Shown here: positions 1 through 8,739 of the stretch, in pieces | Layout of the letters: each line of letters begins with the position of its first letter | Position numbering within the stretch: the first letter of the stretch is position 1 | NCBI GenBank assembly: GCA_021827995.1 | Contig: JAKATK010000005.1 | Coordinates: 1 to 42,780, forward strand | Direction of reading: 5' to 3' | Length of the DNA stretch: 42,780 nt | Source: Microcaldota archaeon | Lineage (GTDB): Archaea; Micrarchaeota; Micrarchaeia; Micrarchaeales; Micrarchaeaceae | The notes under the pieces: model-generated | Seen by the model: the letters and a program-made list of their open reading frames with translations, nothing else | Told to the model about the DNA's origin: nothing | Database searches by the model: none | Program-made: the position numbers and the translations under genes

Positions 1-755
1 GCAATCTTTAGTATCTCTGCCGGCGCGAGCTCGAACAGTCGCATGCCGGAATGGGGGGTCTCGTCGCCGAGTCTGCGCGCAGACGCCTTGGATAGGCCTA
101 GTGGCGATGCCGAATCCTCTATAGCGTTCCTGACCTTCCTGTTCTTGTGGCTCATCAGAGCGCCTATCACTACTATGTACTTGCGGTCTAGGCTGCCGGA
201 CAGCGGCGTCATACGCAGAACGATCGAGTCGACCTTTGGGACAGGCCTGAACGCTCCGGCAGGCACGTCCATGAGCTTCTCTACGCTGAACTGCAGAGCG
301 GTGATGACGCTGAGCTTCGAGTACTCGCCGGTGCCTGGTCTGGCAAGCATGCGCTCAGCGAACTCTTTCTGCGTGCATATTACGGCTTCCATCCTGTGGG
401 CCGCGAGCCAGTCTATAGTCTTGCTCGACATGTTGTATGGTATGTTCGACACCATTATCTCAGGCTCGCCCATCTCCGCGTACTCGGTCTTGAAGAAATC
501 CCCGCATACCAGTTTCAGCTTTGGGTCGCTCATGCTCGAGAGCAGCGCCTCGCACAGGCGCTGGTCCTTCTCCACTGCGACGACGCTGCTGGCCACCTCG
601 CACAGCCTGGCAGTCAGGGCACCAGTGCCCGGACCAAGCTCCACGGCGCGCTTGCCGGCGGCATAGGACGCCTCGCGCCTAGCGACGCTGTCATCTACCA
701 AGAAGTTCTGGCCTAGCCTCTTCGAGGCCCTGAAACCAATTGGTTGCACCGCCAT
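1..755 (-). CDS. ksgA: KsgA/Dim1 16S rRNA (adenine) dimethyltransferase, 3' end cut by window
   Basis: Reading the minus strand from an ATG at 755 gives an open frame to the window edge (about 251 residues; archaeal KsgA/Dim1 is usually about 260-270, so little is missing). The N-terminus has GQNFLVD, followed by the SAM-binding motif ELGPGTGALT, then the target-adenine motif NIPYNMSSK and FRPVPKVDS, all in the order of the KsgA/Dim1 family. The family dimethylates two adjacent adenines in the helix 45 loop of small-subunit rRNA, a late step of ribosome assembly. A TATA-like element at 822-829 predicts transcription from about 799 and a leader of about 44 nt. Function is firm from the motifs; only the C-terminus is unseen. 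Confidence 0.93.
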   Translation of the reverse strand, partial: MAVQPIGFRASKRLGQNFLVDDSVARREASYAAGKRAVELGPGTGALTARLCEVASSVVAVEKDQRLCEALLSSMSDPKLKLVCGDFFKTEYAEMGEPEIMVSNIPYNMSSKTIDWLAAHRMEAVICTQKEFAERMLARPGTGEYSKLSVITALQFSVEKLMDVPAGAFRPVPKVDSIVLRMTPLSGSLDRKYIVVIGALMSHKNRKVRNAIEDSASPLGLSKASARRLGDETPHSGMRLFELAPAEILKI

Positions 756-800
756 AGGACCATCGGCACTTATGAGCTTGTAAACTACCAACCCCGAATA

Positions 801-829
801 GGGTGGGCTTTCACCCCCACGTTTATAAT
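801..829 (-). promoter_or_regulatory. ksgA promoter with GC palindrome beside the TATA box
   Basis: On the minus strand a TTATAAA box (822-829) lies about 26 bp before a predicted start near 799. Directly downstream of it, GTGGG (803-807) and CCCAC (816-820) form an inverted repeat with an 8-nt spacer, placed between TATA box and start site where a repressor could act. The palindrome is short, so its role is a guess. Confidence 0.35.
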
Positions 830-908
830 TTTGTATTGCTCGTCAATCCGTCCAACCGCTGAGGCATGTGGGCTTCATTGCCGAGTTTAAGGTGATTTCT
901 GCCGCACT

Positions 909-916
909 TTTTAATA
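909..916 (+). promoter_or_regulatory. TATA box of the pilin-like surface gene (leaderless)
   Basis: TTTTAATA is centred 26-27 bp upstream of the ATG at 939, which predicts that transcription begins at or next to the start codon, giving a leaderless mRNA. Confidence 0.5.
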
Positions 917-938
917 TGTTGGGTGAGAAGCCAATAGC

Positions 939-2396
939 ATGAGGCTGATTGGCCAGAGCGCAACGGAGTTTCTCACCGCATACTCTACCATGCTGATACT
1001 GCTTACGGTGGTGCTCGCGGCGCTCTACCTTATAGCGACGCTGCCGGCAGTGCAGATACCGCAGAGCTGCTACTTCTACAGCGGCTTCTACTGCGAAGAT
1101 GCGGTGTACGCACTCAATGGCAGCCACGGCACCGTGCTCATGATCGAGGCGGATGACACCATGCCAGGCACCGTCAACGTGAGCGGTTTCAACGCGCGGA
1201 TTGGATCGGCCAGCTCGACTGGCGGCTACTGCGCGCCGCAGTCCGTTACCGAAGGCGAGAAGATTTACTGCGTTGCGCACTTCGACGCGATAGGAGTGAT
1301 GGGCACAGCATATTCTGGCGTTATGAACGTGACCGCGAACTTCTGCGGTGGCGCTGCGGCAGCGATAACACCAGTGTGCCCGGCAGGCATGCAGTACGCG
1401 TACGGCGGCACCTACAGGATGCAGGCGTCGAACGTCGGCATAAGCACGGTGTGGTACGCGCCGGTAACGATAAGCAACGGCCAGGCGGCCGGCATACCAG
1501 CAGGCTTCCAGCAGATGATCCAGTTCGACCCATCAAACTCTATGCTGGCCCCGCACGAGACGGGCGACCTGGGCAACCTGCGGTTCTATTACGGCGGTCA
1601 AGAGCTCTATTCATGGTGCGAGTCCGGCTGCAGCAACTCCACGAAGAGCGCGATCTTCTGGGTGAAAATACCGGTCGCCATTAGACGGTTGAGCAATCTC
1701 ACAATCAGGATGTACGCGATGCCGAGCATCTTGCACTACGACGGCAAGTATGCGGGCGAGGCGCCGCAACTCACCGCGACATACGCAAAATACGACAACG
1801 GCGCGAACGTCTTCGACAAGTACTACAACTTCGCAGGCAACGCCCTGCCCGGCGCATTCGTGGTGAACGGCAGCGGCCTGTCGTACGCAGTAAATGACGG
1901 CATCACCGTAAGGCCTACGGGCCTCGGTGCCGTGGGCACCATCTCGGAGCAGTTCGCGTACAACGGTACCGTGGACGCATTCGGTAGCTTCTCCGGTTCT
2001 GGCTCAGCTTCGTGCAACTATGCCAACGCTACAATCGGTTACAGCAACGCATCCCTCGGCTACGCAGTGCCCACAGGCTGCGGCAGCCAGGAATTCGGCC
2101 TTATCACCAAGAATTCGACCGGTGCAAACGTGGTACAGAGCCCGTACACCAAGGGTTCTAGCGCAGTATTCACTGTGCAGTATAGCGCGAAGACGGCCGT
2201 GCAGGCCATGATAAACTACACAGGCATTGTTTCCTCGTCCAGCGCGGTCAGCGCAATGCCGCAGAGACTGGAATTGTTAGAGGGATCGAACTCCGGCATC
2301 GCTATCATGATAAAATGGCTGCGGGTTAGGATGACACCGCCGTTCGGTGTGATGCCTTCCGTTTCTATCGGCATAGCTGTGCCTGCGAACGCATGA
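939..2396 (+). CDS. Large surface protein with class III (pilin-type) signal peptide
   Basis: The 485-residue product begins MRLIGQSATEFLTAYS followed by a long hydrophobic stretch. This G-Q-x-x-x-E-F layout is the class III signal of archaeal pilin-like proteins, cut before Q by a prepilin peptidase and leaving the hydrophobic helix for pilus assembly or membrane anchoring. The rest is an extracellular, Cys-containing sequence rich in N-x-S/T sequons. The C-terminal half (about residues 235-480), with repeated Tyr/Phe-Asn-Gly strands and a closing WLRVRMTPPFG-like strand, resembles DUF2341/concanavalin-like folds of DPANN surface proteins. It is much larger than a structural pilin, so a minor, tip or adhesive role is an inference. 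A leaderless TATA box fits the start at 939. Confidence 0.75.
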   Translation: MRLIGQSATEFLTAYSTMLILLTVVLAALYLIATLPAVQIPQSCYFYSGFYCEDAVYALNGSHGTVLMIEADDTMPGTVNVSGFNARIGSASSTGGYCAPQSVTEGEKIYCVAHFDAIGVMGTAYSGVMNVTANFCGGAAAAITPVCPAGMQYAYGGTYRMQASNVGISTVWYAPVTISNGQAAGIPAGFQQMIQFDPSNSMLAPHETGDLGNLRFYYGGQELYSWCESGCSNSTKSAIFWVKIPVAIRRLSNLTIRMYAMPSILHYDGKYAGEAPQLTATYAKYDNGANVFDKYYNFAGNALPGAFVVNGSGLSYAVNDGITVRPTGLGAVGTISEQFAYNGTVDAFGSFSGSGSASCNYANATIGYSNASLGYAVPTGCGSQEFGLITKNSTGANVVQSPYTKGSSAVFTVQYSAKTAVQAMINYTGIVSSSSAVSAMPQRLELLEGSNSGIAIMIKWLRVRMTPPFGVMPSVSIGIAVPANA

Positions 2397-2503
2397 GCGC
2401 GCGGTGGCCATCGCAGCAAGGCGCTGGGTTAATGTATAAAGCTATGCCTGCAATAAAAATCTGCATTACAGACACACGTGATGCGCTTAACCATGGTGCT
2501 CCA

Positions 2504-3370
2504 ATGCGCTCTCTGTTCCTATTCATCGCGTTCGCGCTCGTAACTGCGTGCTCCCTTGCTTCAGCCAGCACAGTTACGCTGACGGGTTCATGCCTCGGCA
2601 CGCTCGTCAACGCGACGCACAATTACACCACGTTTTATCTTACCAACAGCGGGAACGGCACGGCCACGCAGATACAATTGATACCTGAACTTAGCGGTGC
2701 AACGCCAGCTGCTTCTGGGCTGAACGCGTCGCTGATAGGGCCTGGTGGCAACCTCTCATTCGAGGTCTACATGCGCAACTTCAGCCTGCCGGGTGGCTAC
2801 GCGGAGAACTTCTTCCTCGAGTACTCGCAGGGCAGCAACACCTACGTGGCGCTGTTCCCGTGCCTGATCTACATCGAGCGGCCGGCGCAGAGCCGGGTCG
2901 CAATAACTAGCGTGAACAATGTCGGCGGAGACGAGTGGAACGCGTCGGCCTTCGTGCTTGCATCGTATCCGGTAACTGCCACGGTGCATGTAGCGGTGCC
3001 GCCAGAGTTGGTTGGGCCGCCAGACGCCAGCGTGGTGCTTGAACCCAACACGCAGACACCGATACGGTTCAACGTGACTACAAAGCAGACGGCAGCGGCC
3101 AGCTTCTCTGCTGCGTTCGAGGTATCGTACGTGCATGACGGCGTGCACTATGCGACCATGCACCCGCTCATCGTCGGCATCGTGGGCAGCAGCGTGGGCC
3201 AGGGCGGCCTGATTCTCGCGATTGGCGCTGTAGTGGCCGTGCTGCTGGCCCTGATAGCCTTGTCTGTGGTCAAGAAGCTTAGGAACCGGCCGAACGCCGC
3301 GGCCGCAGCCCGAACGGGCGAGGGCCAGGCCGATGGGGACCGGTCGAACGACGGACATGATATTGGGTGA
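2504..3370 (+). CDS. Secreted membrane-anchored protein, signal peptide plus C-terminal TM
   Basis: The frame is open from 2393, but a TATA-like ATGTATAAAG near 2432-2440 lies inside that upstream part and a signal peptide (MRSLFLFIAFALVTACSLAS) begins exactly at the ATG at 2504, so 2504 is preferred. The protein is about 288 residues: an exported beta-rich domain with many N-x-S/T sites, one transmembrane helix near the C-terminus (LILAIGAVVAVLLALIALSV) and a short Lys/Arg-rich cytoplasmic tail. No catalytic motif is recognised. It overlaps the next gene by 14-38 bp, depending on that gene's start, suggesting co-transcription with the GT2 gene and a possible role as its substrate or accessory surface protein (inference). 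Confidence 0.75.
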   Translation: MRSLFLFIAFALVTACSLASASTVTLTGSCLGTLVNATHNYTTFYLTNSGNGTATQIQLIPELSGATPAASGLNASLIGPGGNLSFEVYMRNFSLPGGYAENFFLEYSQGSNTYVALFPCLIYIERPAQSRVAITSVNNVGGDEWNASAFVLASYPVTATVHVAVPPELVGPPDASVVLEPNTQTPIRFNVTTKQTAAASFSAAFEVSYVHDGVHYATMHPLIVGIVGSSVGQGGLILAIGAVVAVLLALIALSVVKKLRNRPNAAAAARTGEGQADGDRSNDGHDIG

Positions 3371-4067
3371 GCGGACGGCGCGCGGCAGGAAGAAGCGGAT
3401 AAGGCTCGTGAGCGTGATAATACCGACGTTCAACGAGGCTGGGAACCTGCGCAGGGTGCTCAGCGGCGTCAGGGACGTCCTTGACGGCGTGTACGATTAC
3501 GAAATCATCGTGGTGGACAAGCACTCGGCAGACGGCACCGCAGGGATAGCAAGGTCGATGGGCGCGACTGTGATTTACGATGACATAGGCAAGGGATCTG
3601 CACTGATGGCAGGCTTCAGGGCAGCTCATGGCGACGTGGTCATATCGATGGACGCCGACCTGTCGAACAGGCCGGACGAGCTCAAGCTCCTCATAGCCGG
3701 AATAGACGCGGGTTATGACGTCTGCATGGGCTCGCGCTTCCTGACCGGCGGCGGCTCTGAGGACATGCCCTTCATAAGGCGCGTGGGCGACAAGTTCTTC
3801 GTCGGCCTGGTGAACCTGCTCTACGGGTCGCACTACAGCGACATGTGCTACGGCTACAGGAGCTTCGCCAGGGGAGTAGCGGACAGGCTCGAACTCGACG
3901 AGAAGGGCTTCGGCATAGAGACCGAGATCAGCATAAGGGCGCGGCAGAAGCGCCTCAAGGTGCTAGAGGTGCCGAGCCTGGAGAAGAAGCGGGCATCCGG
4001 CCGAGGCCACCTACGGACCTTCAGCGACGGCTGGATAATACTCAAGACGATACTCAAGAACCGTTGA
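3333..4067 (+). CDS. GT2 glycosyltransferase, dolichyl-phosphate sugar synthase type
   Basis: The product has the family 2 fold in order: VSVIIPTFNEAGNL nucleotide-binding start, EIIVVDKHSADGT, KGSALMAGF, the metal-binding DADLS (D-x-D), and GSRF. It resembles DPM1-type synthases that move mannose or glucose from a nucleotide sugar onto a polyprenyl phosphate for N-glycosylation. About 244 residues with no C-terminal TM region, as in soluble DPM1. The start could be ATG 3333 or ATG 3357; both overlap the upstream gene. Its 3' end overlaps the convergent GT-C-like gene by 14 bp. With the GPT-like transferase at 16.2 kb this supplies two steps of a lipid-linked glycan pathway (inference). Confidence 0.88.
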   Translation: MGTGRTTDMILGERTARGRKKRIRLVSVIIPTFNEAGNLRRVLSGVRDVLDGVYDYEIIVVDKHSADGTAGIARSMGATVIYDDIGKGSALMAGFRAAHGDVVISMDADLSNRPDELKLLIAGIDAGYDVCMGSRFLTGGGSEDMPFIRRVGDKFFVGLVNLLYGSHYSDMCYGYRSFARGVADRLELDEKGFGIETEISIRARQKRLKVLEVPSLEKKRASGRGHLRTFSDGWIILKTILKNR

Positions 4068-6369
4068 CCGGGCTACCGAGTATAGTGGTGGTGTCGATGG
4101 CGCCAGGGACGCACACGCGCCTAGACGCGCTCGCGGTCTGGCCTGACGTGCTGGTGACGTTAACGAGTATTTCGTAGCAGCCACCGGTCTGGTACGTGTG
4201 CGACTGCGGGAACGGCCCTGTGTTCGTATAGCCGTCGCCCCAACTCCAGCTTATCTGGGACACGTTCGTAGCGGCGCCGTTGAGCGTGACGTTGAGGCCG
4301 ATGATTGATGGCGTTGAAACGCTAACGGTCGGTGCGGTGCCGGCGCCCTTCCTGGTGCCGTTCAGCAGATAGAAGCCGAAGGTGAAGCTCTGGCCCTGGA
4401 AGTTATCAGTACCTAACGCGATGGGCTGCAGGTTGTACGAGTTCCTTATCGGCACGCACAGGTTGTTCGGAGTGGTGCACCAGTAGCCCCAGTCTAGTAC
4501 CAGGCATGGGTACTGCTGCTTGAACTGCTGGTACATCTGCGGGTTGTTCAGCTCGAACATCTGGGCGGCTGTCTTGCCCACGAGGTTGAATATCGTAGGG
4601 TCGTACGAAAGCACCAGGCACGTGTTAGGTATCTTGCTGCTCTCATTGTAGACGAAGCCCTCGTAGAACCTCGCAGGCTGGGCCTGAGATATCTGTGATG
4701 CTGGTATGCCCACGCCAGGAGCCTCTGCGTACGCGGAGTAGGCCAGGACCGCGATGATGATTATTACCATTACGAGCTGCAGCGGGCCTGGCCTGCCGGA
4801 GTTTGCAGCGTCGCGCGCCACTGTTTTAGAGAGCATGGCACGCTCCTCGGCCTCGTGGGCTGCGACGAGCTTCTCGTACGCCTCCCTGTTCTTGGCCGTT
4901 ATCGTGCCCCTCTGGGTCTCGCTCAGCCTTCTCGAAAGCAGAGCCTCTTCGCGGCGCTGCTGCTTCAGCATGGTCTTCTCCTCCTGCGCGTGCCTTCGCG
5001 CTAGCTGCGCGGCTGGACCTGATCCTGTGGCAGGTCCTCTGGGCACATCCTCCCTCGGCGCGGAGTCGCCGCGCAGCTTGCCCGCGGTGTCGACAAGGAA
5101 CGATGCGAAGAAGCCGCCGAACATGCTCGTCTGCGCTATCATGCCTAGCTGGAACCTCCAGTCAACGCCGTAGGTGACGCTACCGGCATAGAAGGCAGAG
5201 TAGAGGATGAAGAAGAACAGGAACCAGATTCCTAGCGCTAGGAGTATGCGCCTAGAGCGCCTACTCGCCAGCATCGCTATGACTCCAAGAATCGCCATCA
5301 GTGTCAGTGGCACGGGTTGGGGCATCGGGTAGCCTGGCACGCCGGCATAGTTGTCGAACCAGAAGTAGGCGTTGCCGCATATGTTGAGCATGAGGTTCTG
5401 CAGATTTATCGCACTCACGACCTGAGTCGTCGGCGAATTCGGCGAGCACGTGTTCTGTATGTATGTGCCCTGGTAGCCGAAGCCGCCGCCCAGCTGCTGC
5501 TGCGTATATATTAGTTCTGGGGCTACGGCTATGACGAAGACCAGGAGCACTATCAGGACACCGGTGTCCAGGAAACTGTTGTACGCGAGCCGCAGGTTAC
5601 TGCGGAGCGAGCCGACGATGCTGTTGCCGTCGACAAGCAGGTATATCAGCGGCAGCAGGGCTACGTACGCGATGGCATCAACCTTCATGTACGTTACCAG
5701 AGCTATGGATGTGGCCGCCAACGCCAGGGTCCAGACAGACTTCTTCCTGGAGAATATGAGCACGAAGAAAAGCGCGACAAGCGAGTATGTGAGCGTCGCG
5801 AGGTCGGAGTTGGTGGGCCTTGCCCACATGAGCAGCACTGGCTCTATGGCCATGATCAGCGATGAGAAGAACGCGGCTATGCGGTCCCTGAACAGCAGCA
5901 GCGACGACAGGAACAGGAACAGCACGCTGCCTGCACCTAGAAGCACCTGCATGTCGAAGGCTGCGCCGCGGTTTACGCCGAGCACAAGGAAGGCGAGCGC
6001 GAGGTTGAACGACTCCCCTATGGGCTCGTGGAAGAGCTCGCCGGTGAAGCATGCGGTCGCGGTGCCATAGTCGCAGAACCATGCCTGGCCGCTGTGTATT
6101 AACTGCTGCGCCATCGCCTGGTATATCACGTCGTCGAAGTAGAGCTGCTGCGTCGGCTGGACGAGCGCGAGCTCCATGAACAGGAACACAGCTATGGCTA
6201 TGGCTAGCATTATGACTGCGCTGCGACCGAAACCGCTCTCCCGGAGTGCCTCGGCTATGCGCCTGCGCTCGACCAGAGCCGCGACAATCATGCCTAGGAA
6301 CGCGACGAGAAGTCCAGATGTGAGCATGTACTGCTCTATCGAGGCACTAACAAGAACCTGCAAGAGCAC
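4054..6369 (-). CDS. GT-C-like membrane glycosyltransferase with coiled-coil insert and C-terminal PKD domain
   Basis: A 771-residue polytopic protein starting at GTG 6369. TM helices begin at about residues 15 and 50. The first extracytoplasmic loop carries QLYFDDVIYQAM with acidic D79-D80, the position of catalytic acids in GT-C (PMT/ArnT-like) enzymes that use polyprenyl-phosphate sugars. Many TM helices follow. At about residues 425-510 there is a long charged Ala/Glu/Lys/Arg stretch likely to be a cytoplasmic coiled coil, then one more TM helix and an extracellular part ending in a PKD-like domain (SWSWGDGYTNTG ... SHTYQTGGCYEILV). The GT-C assignment rests on topology and the DD loop and is moderate. 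It lies 8 bp after the carbamoyltransferase gene, so the two are probably one operon. Confidence 0.7.
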   Translation of the reverse strand: MLLQVLVSASIEQYMLTSGLLVAFLGMIVAALVERRRIAEALRESGFGRSAVIMLAIAIAVFLFMELALVQPTQQLYFDDVIYQAMAQQLIHSGQAWFCDYGTATACFTGELFHEPIGESFNLALAFLVLGVNRGAAFDMQVLLGAGSVLFLFLSSLLLFRDRIAAFFSSLIMAIEPVLLMWARPTNSDLATLTYSLVALFFVLIFSRKKSVWTLALAATSIALVTYMKVDAIAYVALLPLIYLLVDGNSIVGSLRSNLRLAYNSFLDTGVLIVLLVFVIAVAPELIYTQQQLGGGFGYQGTYIQNTCSPNSPTTQVVSAINLQNLMLNICGNAYFWFDNYAGVPGYPMPQPVPLTLMAILGVIAMLASRRSRRILLALGIWFLFFFILYSAFYAGSVTYGVDWRFQLGMIAQTSMFGGFFASFLVDTAGKLRGDSAPREDVPRGPATGSGPAAQLARRHAQEEKTMLKQQRREEALLSRRLSETQRGTITAKNREAYEKLVAAHEAEERAMLSKTVARDAANSGRPGPLQLVMVIIIIAVLAYSAYAEAPGVGIPASQISQAQPARFYEGFVYNESSKIPNTCLVLSYDPTIFNLVGKTAAQMFELNNPQMYQQFKQQYPCLVLDWGYWCTTPNNLCVPIRNSYNLQPIALGTDNFQGQSFTFGFYLLNGTRKGAGTAPTVSVSTPSIIGLNVTLNGAATNVSQISWSWGDGYTNTGPFPQSHTYQTGGCYEILVNVTSTSGQTASASRRVCVPGAIDTTTILGSPVNGS

Positions 6370-6377
6370 TGCAACAC

Positions 6378-8084
6378 CTACACTCCTGACTTGTTGGTCA
6401 GGAACAGGCCATTTATGAACATGTACTTCGTCTTGGTGGCGCGCATTGTAGCTATCGCATCCTCAGGGCTCATCACTATGGGCATGCCGTGCAGGTTGAA
6501 GCTCGTATTGAGCACTATGCCATCGCCCTTGCGCTTCTTGACCGCCGCGAGAAGGTCCCTGTAGAGCTGGTTCTCCGCTCCGACCATCTGCGGCCTCGCG
6601 GAACCGTCGACATTCACCACGGACTTCGTCGCGTCGCGCATGCCGCTCTTGACCATGTATGCCATAGTCATGAACTTGTCGAGGCGCTTCCCATCGTACT
6701 CGAGCATCCGGTCGGCTTCCTCGTCGAGCATCGACGGCGCAAAGGGCTGGAACCACTCCCTGCGCTTGACGTACAGGTTCAGCCGCTCCTTGACGTCCTC
6801 TGAATCGCTAGGGGCCAGTATGCTCCTGCAGCCCAGGGCTCTAGGGCCGTACTCCATCCTGTTCTGGAACCACATCAGATAGTGGCCGGAGCATATCAGC
6901 TCGGCAGCATGCCTAGCCTGCTCCGCCGGCTCCTCCTCAGCAGCGCTGAGCCATCGCTCCTTCCTGGCTATGCTCTTCGTGTAATCGGTGTCGTAGCCTG
7001 CGCCCAGGTACGCGCTGAAGTCGTGGCTGGTGGTGCCGTTCAGCGTGTAATCAGCGTAGAGCGCGCTGCCGAGCGCTATGCCGCCGTCGCCCATGTGCGG
7101 GAAGACGTACCAGTGCTTGAGCGTATCGAGGTTCCTTATCTTCATGTTCGCCTTCACGTTGGAGAAGACGCCGCCGGCCATGACTACGTCGTGTATGCCG
7201 AACCTGTCGATGGCGTTGCTGACGAACTTGAGCATGACGTTCTCGAAGAGCTGCTGGGTCATGTAGGCCAGCTGCTCCCTCGGCATCTGCCAGCCGTTGC
7301 GCTGTATGATATCGAACTGCTTAGACGGGCCGTACTTCGCCCTTATCGTGGTGCCCTCTACGCGGAAGAAGTCCTTGAACCTGTTCTCCTCGAAGTCGAA
7401 CGGGTAGGAGTAGTCTGCCATGGCCATGACCTTGCCCTCGTCCTCGAGCTCGCGCATGCCGACGGTGTTGGTGACCTGCTCGTAGAAGACGCCGACAGAG
7501 TCGCGTGCGCCTATGCTCACGTGGCGCTCCAGCCTGCCGTTGTCCAGGACGCTTATCGAGCCGCACAGGCCGTCGCCCAGGCCGTCCATGGTTATCACCA
7601 GGGCGCGGCTGAACTGCGAGGTGAACGCAGCGGTAGCTGCATGCGCCGTGTGGTGCTCGACAACGCTCAGCTTGAAGTCCCTGAAACCCATGTGCCTTAG
7701 CTGCCTTGAGACCACGGCCTTGCTTATCTGCGTGGACATCGGCACGACGCCGACGCTCGTGAGCCTGTACTTGAGCTTGTGCCTGAGGCCCTCGAACCTC
7801 GGCCTGAGAACCTTCCTGCGCCTGAACCTGTAGTAGCCCTCCTTCATCGATGGGAAGAGGCGCCAGAGCGTCTTTGTCAGCTCTGTGGTGGTGAACGCGA
7901 CCTGCTCTACTTCGGTAGGCTTTATCCCCTCGTGGGCCAGAGCCGCGGCTATGGCGTTGTACGGGAACTTGACCTCGAGCTTGCGCTTCGTGAAGCGCTC
8001 CTCGTTGGCTGCGTACACTATGCGGCCGTCGCGTATCAGGGCCGCTCCGGAGTCATGGCCGTCCCATAAGCCAAGAACGTACAT
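6378..8084 (-). CDS. Carbamoyltransferase, NodU/CmcH/TobZ family
   Basis: The frame opens at a TTG (8096), but ATG 8084 gives the usual family start MYVLGLWDGHDSGAAL. About 568 residues, the normal length. The N-terminal Kae1-like ATP/metal domain shows HHTAH (near residue 148 counted from 8096) and DGLGDG. The C-terminal domain shows YGPRALGCRSIL, WFQPFAPSML and NTSFNLHGMPIV-SPEDAI. The family carbamoylates hydroxyl groups, often on sugars, from carbamoyl phosphate and ATP. Placement just upstream of a membrane glycosyltransferase suggests carbamoylation of a surface glycan or its precursor (inference). TATA-like sequences at 8155-8163 or 8172-8183 could drive the pair. Confidence 0.92.
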   Translation of the reverse strand: MYVLGLWDGHDSGAALIRDGRIVYAANEERFTKRKLEVKFPYNAIAAALAHEGIKPTEVEQVAFTTTELTKTLWRLFPSMKEGYYRFRRRKVLRPRFEGLRHKLKYRLTSVGVVPMSTQISKAVVSRQLRHMGFRDFKLSVVEHHTAHAATAAFTSQFSRALVITMDGLGDGLCGSISVLDNGRLERHVSIGARDSVGVFYEQVTNTVGMRELEDEGKVMAMADYSYPFDFEENRFKDFFRVEGTTIRAKYGPSKQFDIIQRNGWQMPREQLAYMTQQLFENVMLKFVSNAIDRFGIHDVVMAGGVFSNVKANMKIRNLDTLKHWYVFPHMGDGGIALGSALYADYTLNGTTSHDFSAYLGAGYDTDYTKSIARKERWLSAAEEEPAEQARHAAELICSGHYLMWFQNRMEYGPRALGCRSILAPSDSEDVKERLNLYVKRREWFQPFAPSMLDEEADRMLEYDGKRLDKFMTMAYMVKSGMRDATKSVVNVDGSARPQMVGAENQLYRDLLAAVKKRKGDGIVLNTSFNLHGMPIVMSPEDAIATMRATKTKYMFINGLFLTNKSGV

Positions 8085-8221
8085 AGCAAACGCCAATATC
8101 GCGCTGGTGCTGCAGGCGGCTTAGAGGAAGCGCACACCGAAAGGACCAGCGTTCTAATTAAAAAATGCATAGCTATTTAAAAGTATTTCGCAATATTAAC
8201 CCAGTTTTTAGGAGTGATGCG

Positions 8222-8626
8222 ATGGATCCGAAGGGATTGGGAAACGCGGTCATTATACGGCTGGGCCTTTTCACTGCACGCATAGGCCAGTACAGGATGG
8301 TGTTGACGCTCTTGGCTCTGTTCGGATCACTGATTGTGAGCACGACAGTGGCGCAGAACACGCCATGCAGCGCGATACTGGATGTTTACAACTCTGTCGA
8401 GAACATAATATTCATACTAGGCCTGACGCTGATGATACTGGGCGGCGCGCTGTACGCTGGCTCTCACCTGCTGCCCACGCAGACGCGTGGCCAGTTGCAG
8501 GGCTATGGCATGGGCATGATAATAGGCGGCGTCATAGGAGTCATTATAGTCATAGCGGCGCCGTACATACTGGACATAATAGCACCGGGTGCAGGCAACG
8601 CCACGTGCGGCACCGCCACCACGTGA
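8222..8626 (+). CDS. Small three-TM protein, VirB2/TrbC pilin-like topology
   Basis: The chosen ATG at 8222 has GGAG at 8211-8214 and a TATTTAAA box at 8174-8181 (predicted transcription start about 8204). An in-frame start at 8165 would lie before the TATA box and is rejected. The product is 134 residues: an N-terminal hydrophobic segment ending in VAQNTPCSAI, as in a cleaved signal, then two further helices separated by a short hydrophilic loop (SHLLPTQTRGQLQ) and a short Cys-containing tail. This signal plus two-helix hairpin resembles TrbC/VirB2-type pilins, but the match is topological only. No type IV secretion ATPase lies in the window. Confidence 0.65.
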   Translation: MDPKGLGNAVIIRLGLFTARIGQYRMVLTLLALFGSLIVSTTVAQNTPCSAILDVYNSVENIIFILGLTLMILGGALYAGSHLLPTQTRGQLQGYGMGMIIGGVIGVIIVIAAPYILDIIAPGAGNATCGTATT

Positions 8627-8739
8627 TCCGGGAGCGCATGGCGCTTCGTGGGTCTGACACCGTCGAATGCGCGGATTGCGCAGGGTAGCCGCGCATGACA
8701 CGGCGCAAGCGCTTTAAACACTCAGCGTGATAATAGCTC

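Noticed and set aside
43-716. Plus-strand ORFs over the left edge
   Set aside because: They are antisense shadows of ksgA, whose motifs are clear on the minus strand.
2393-2503. Start of the second surface protein at the overlapping ATG 2393
   Set aside because: A TATA-like box lies inside this segment and the signal peptide begins at 2504.
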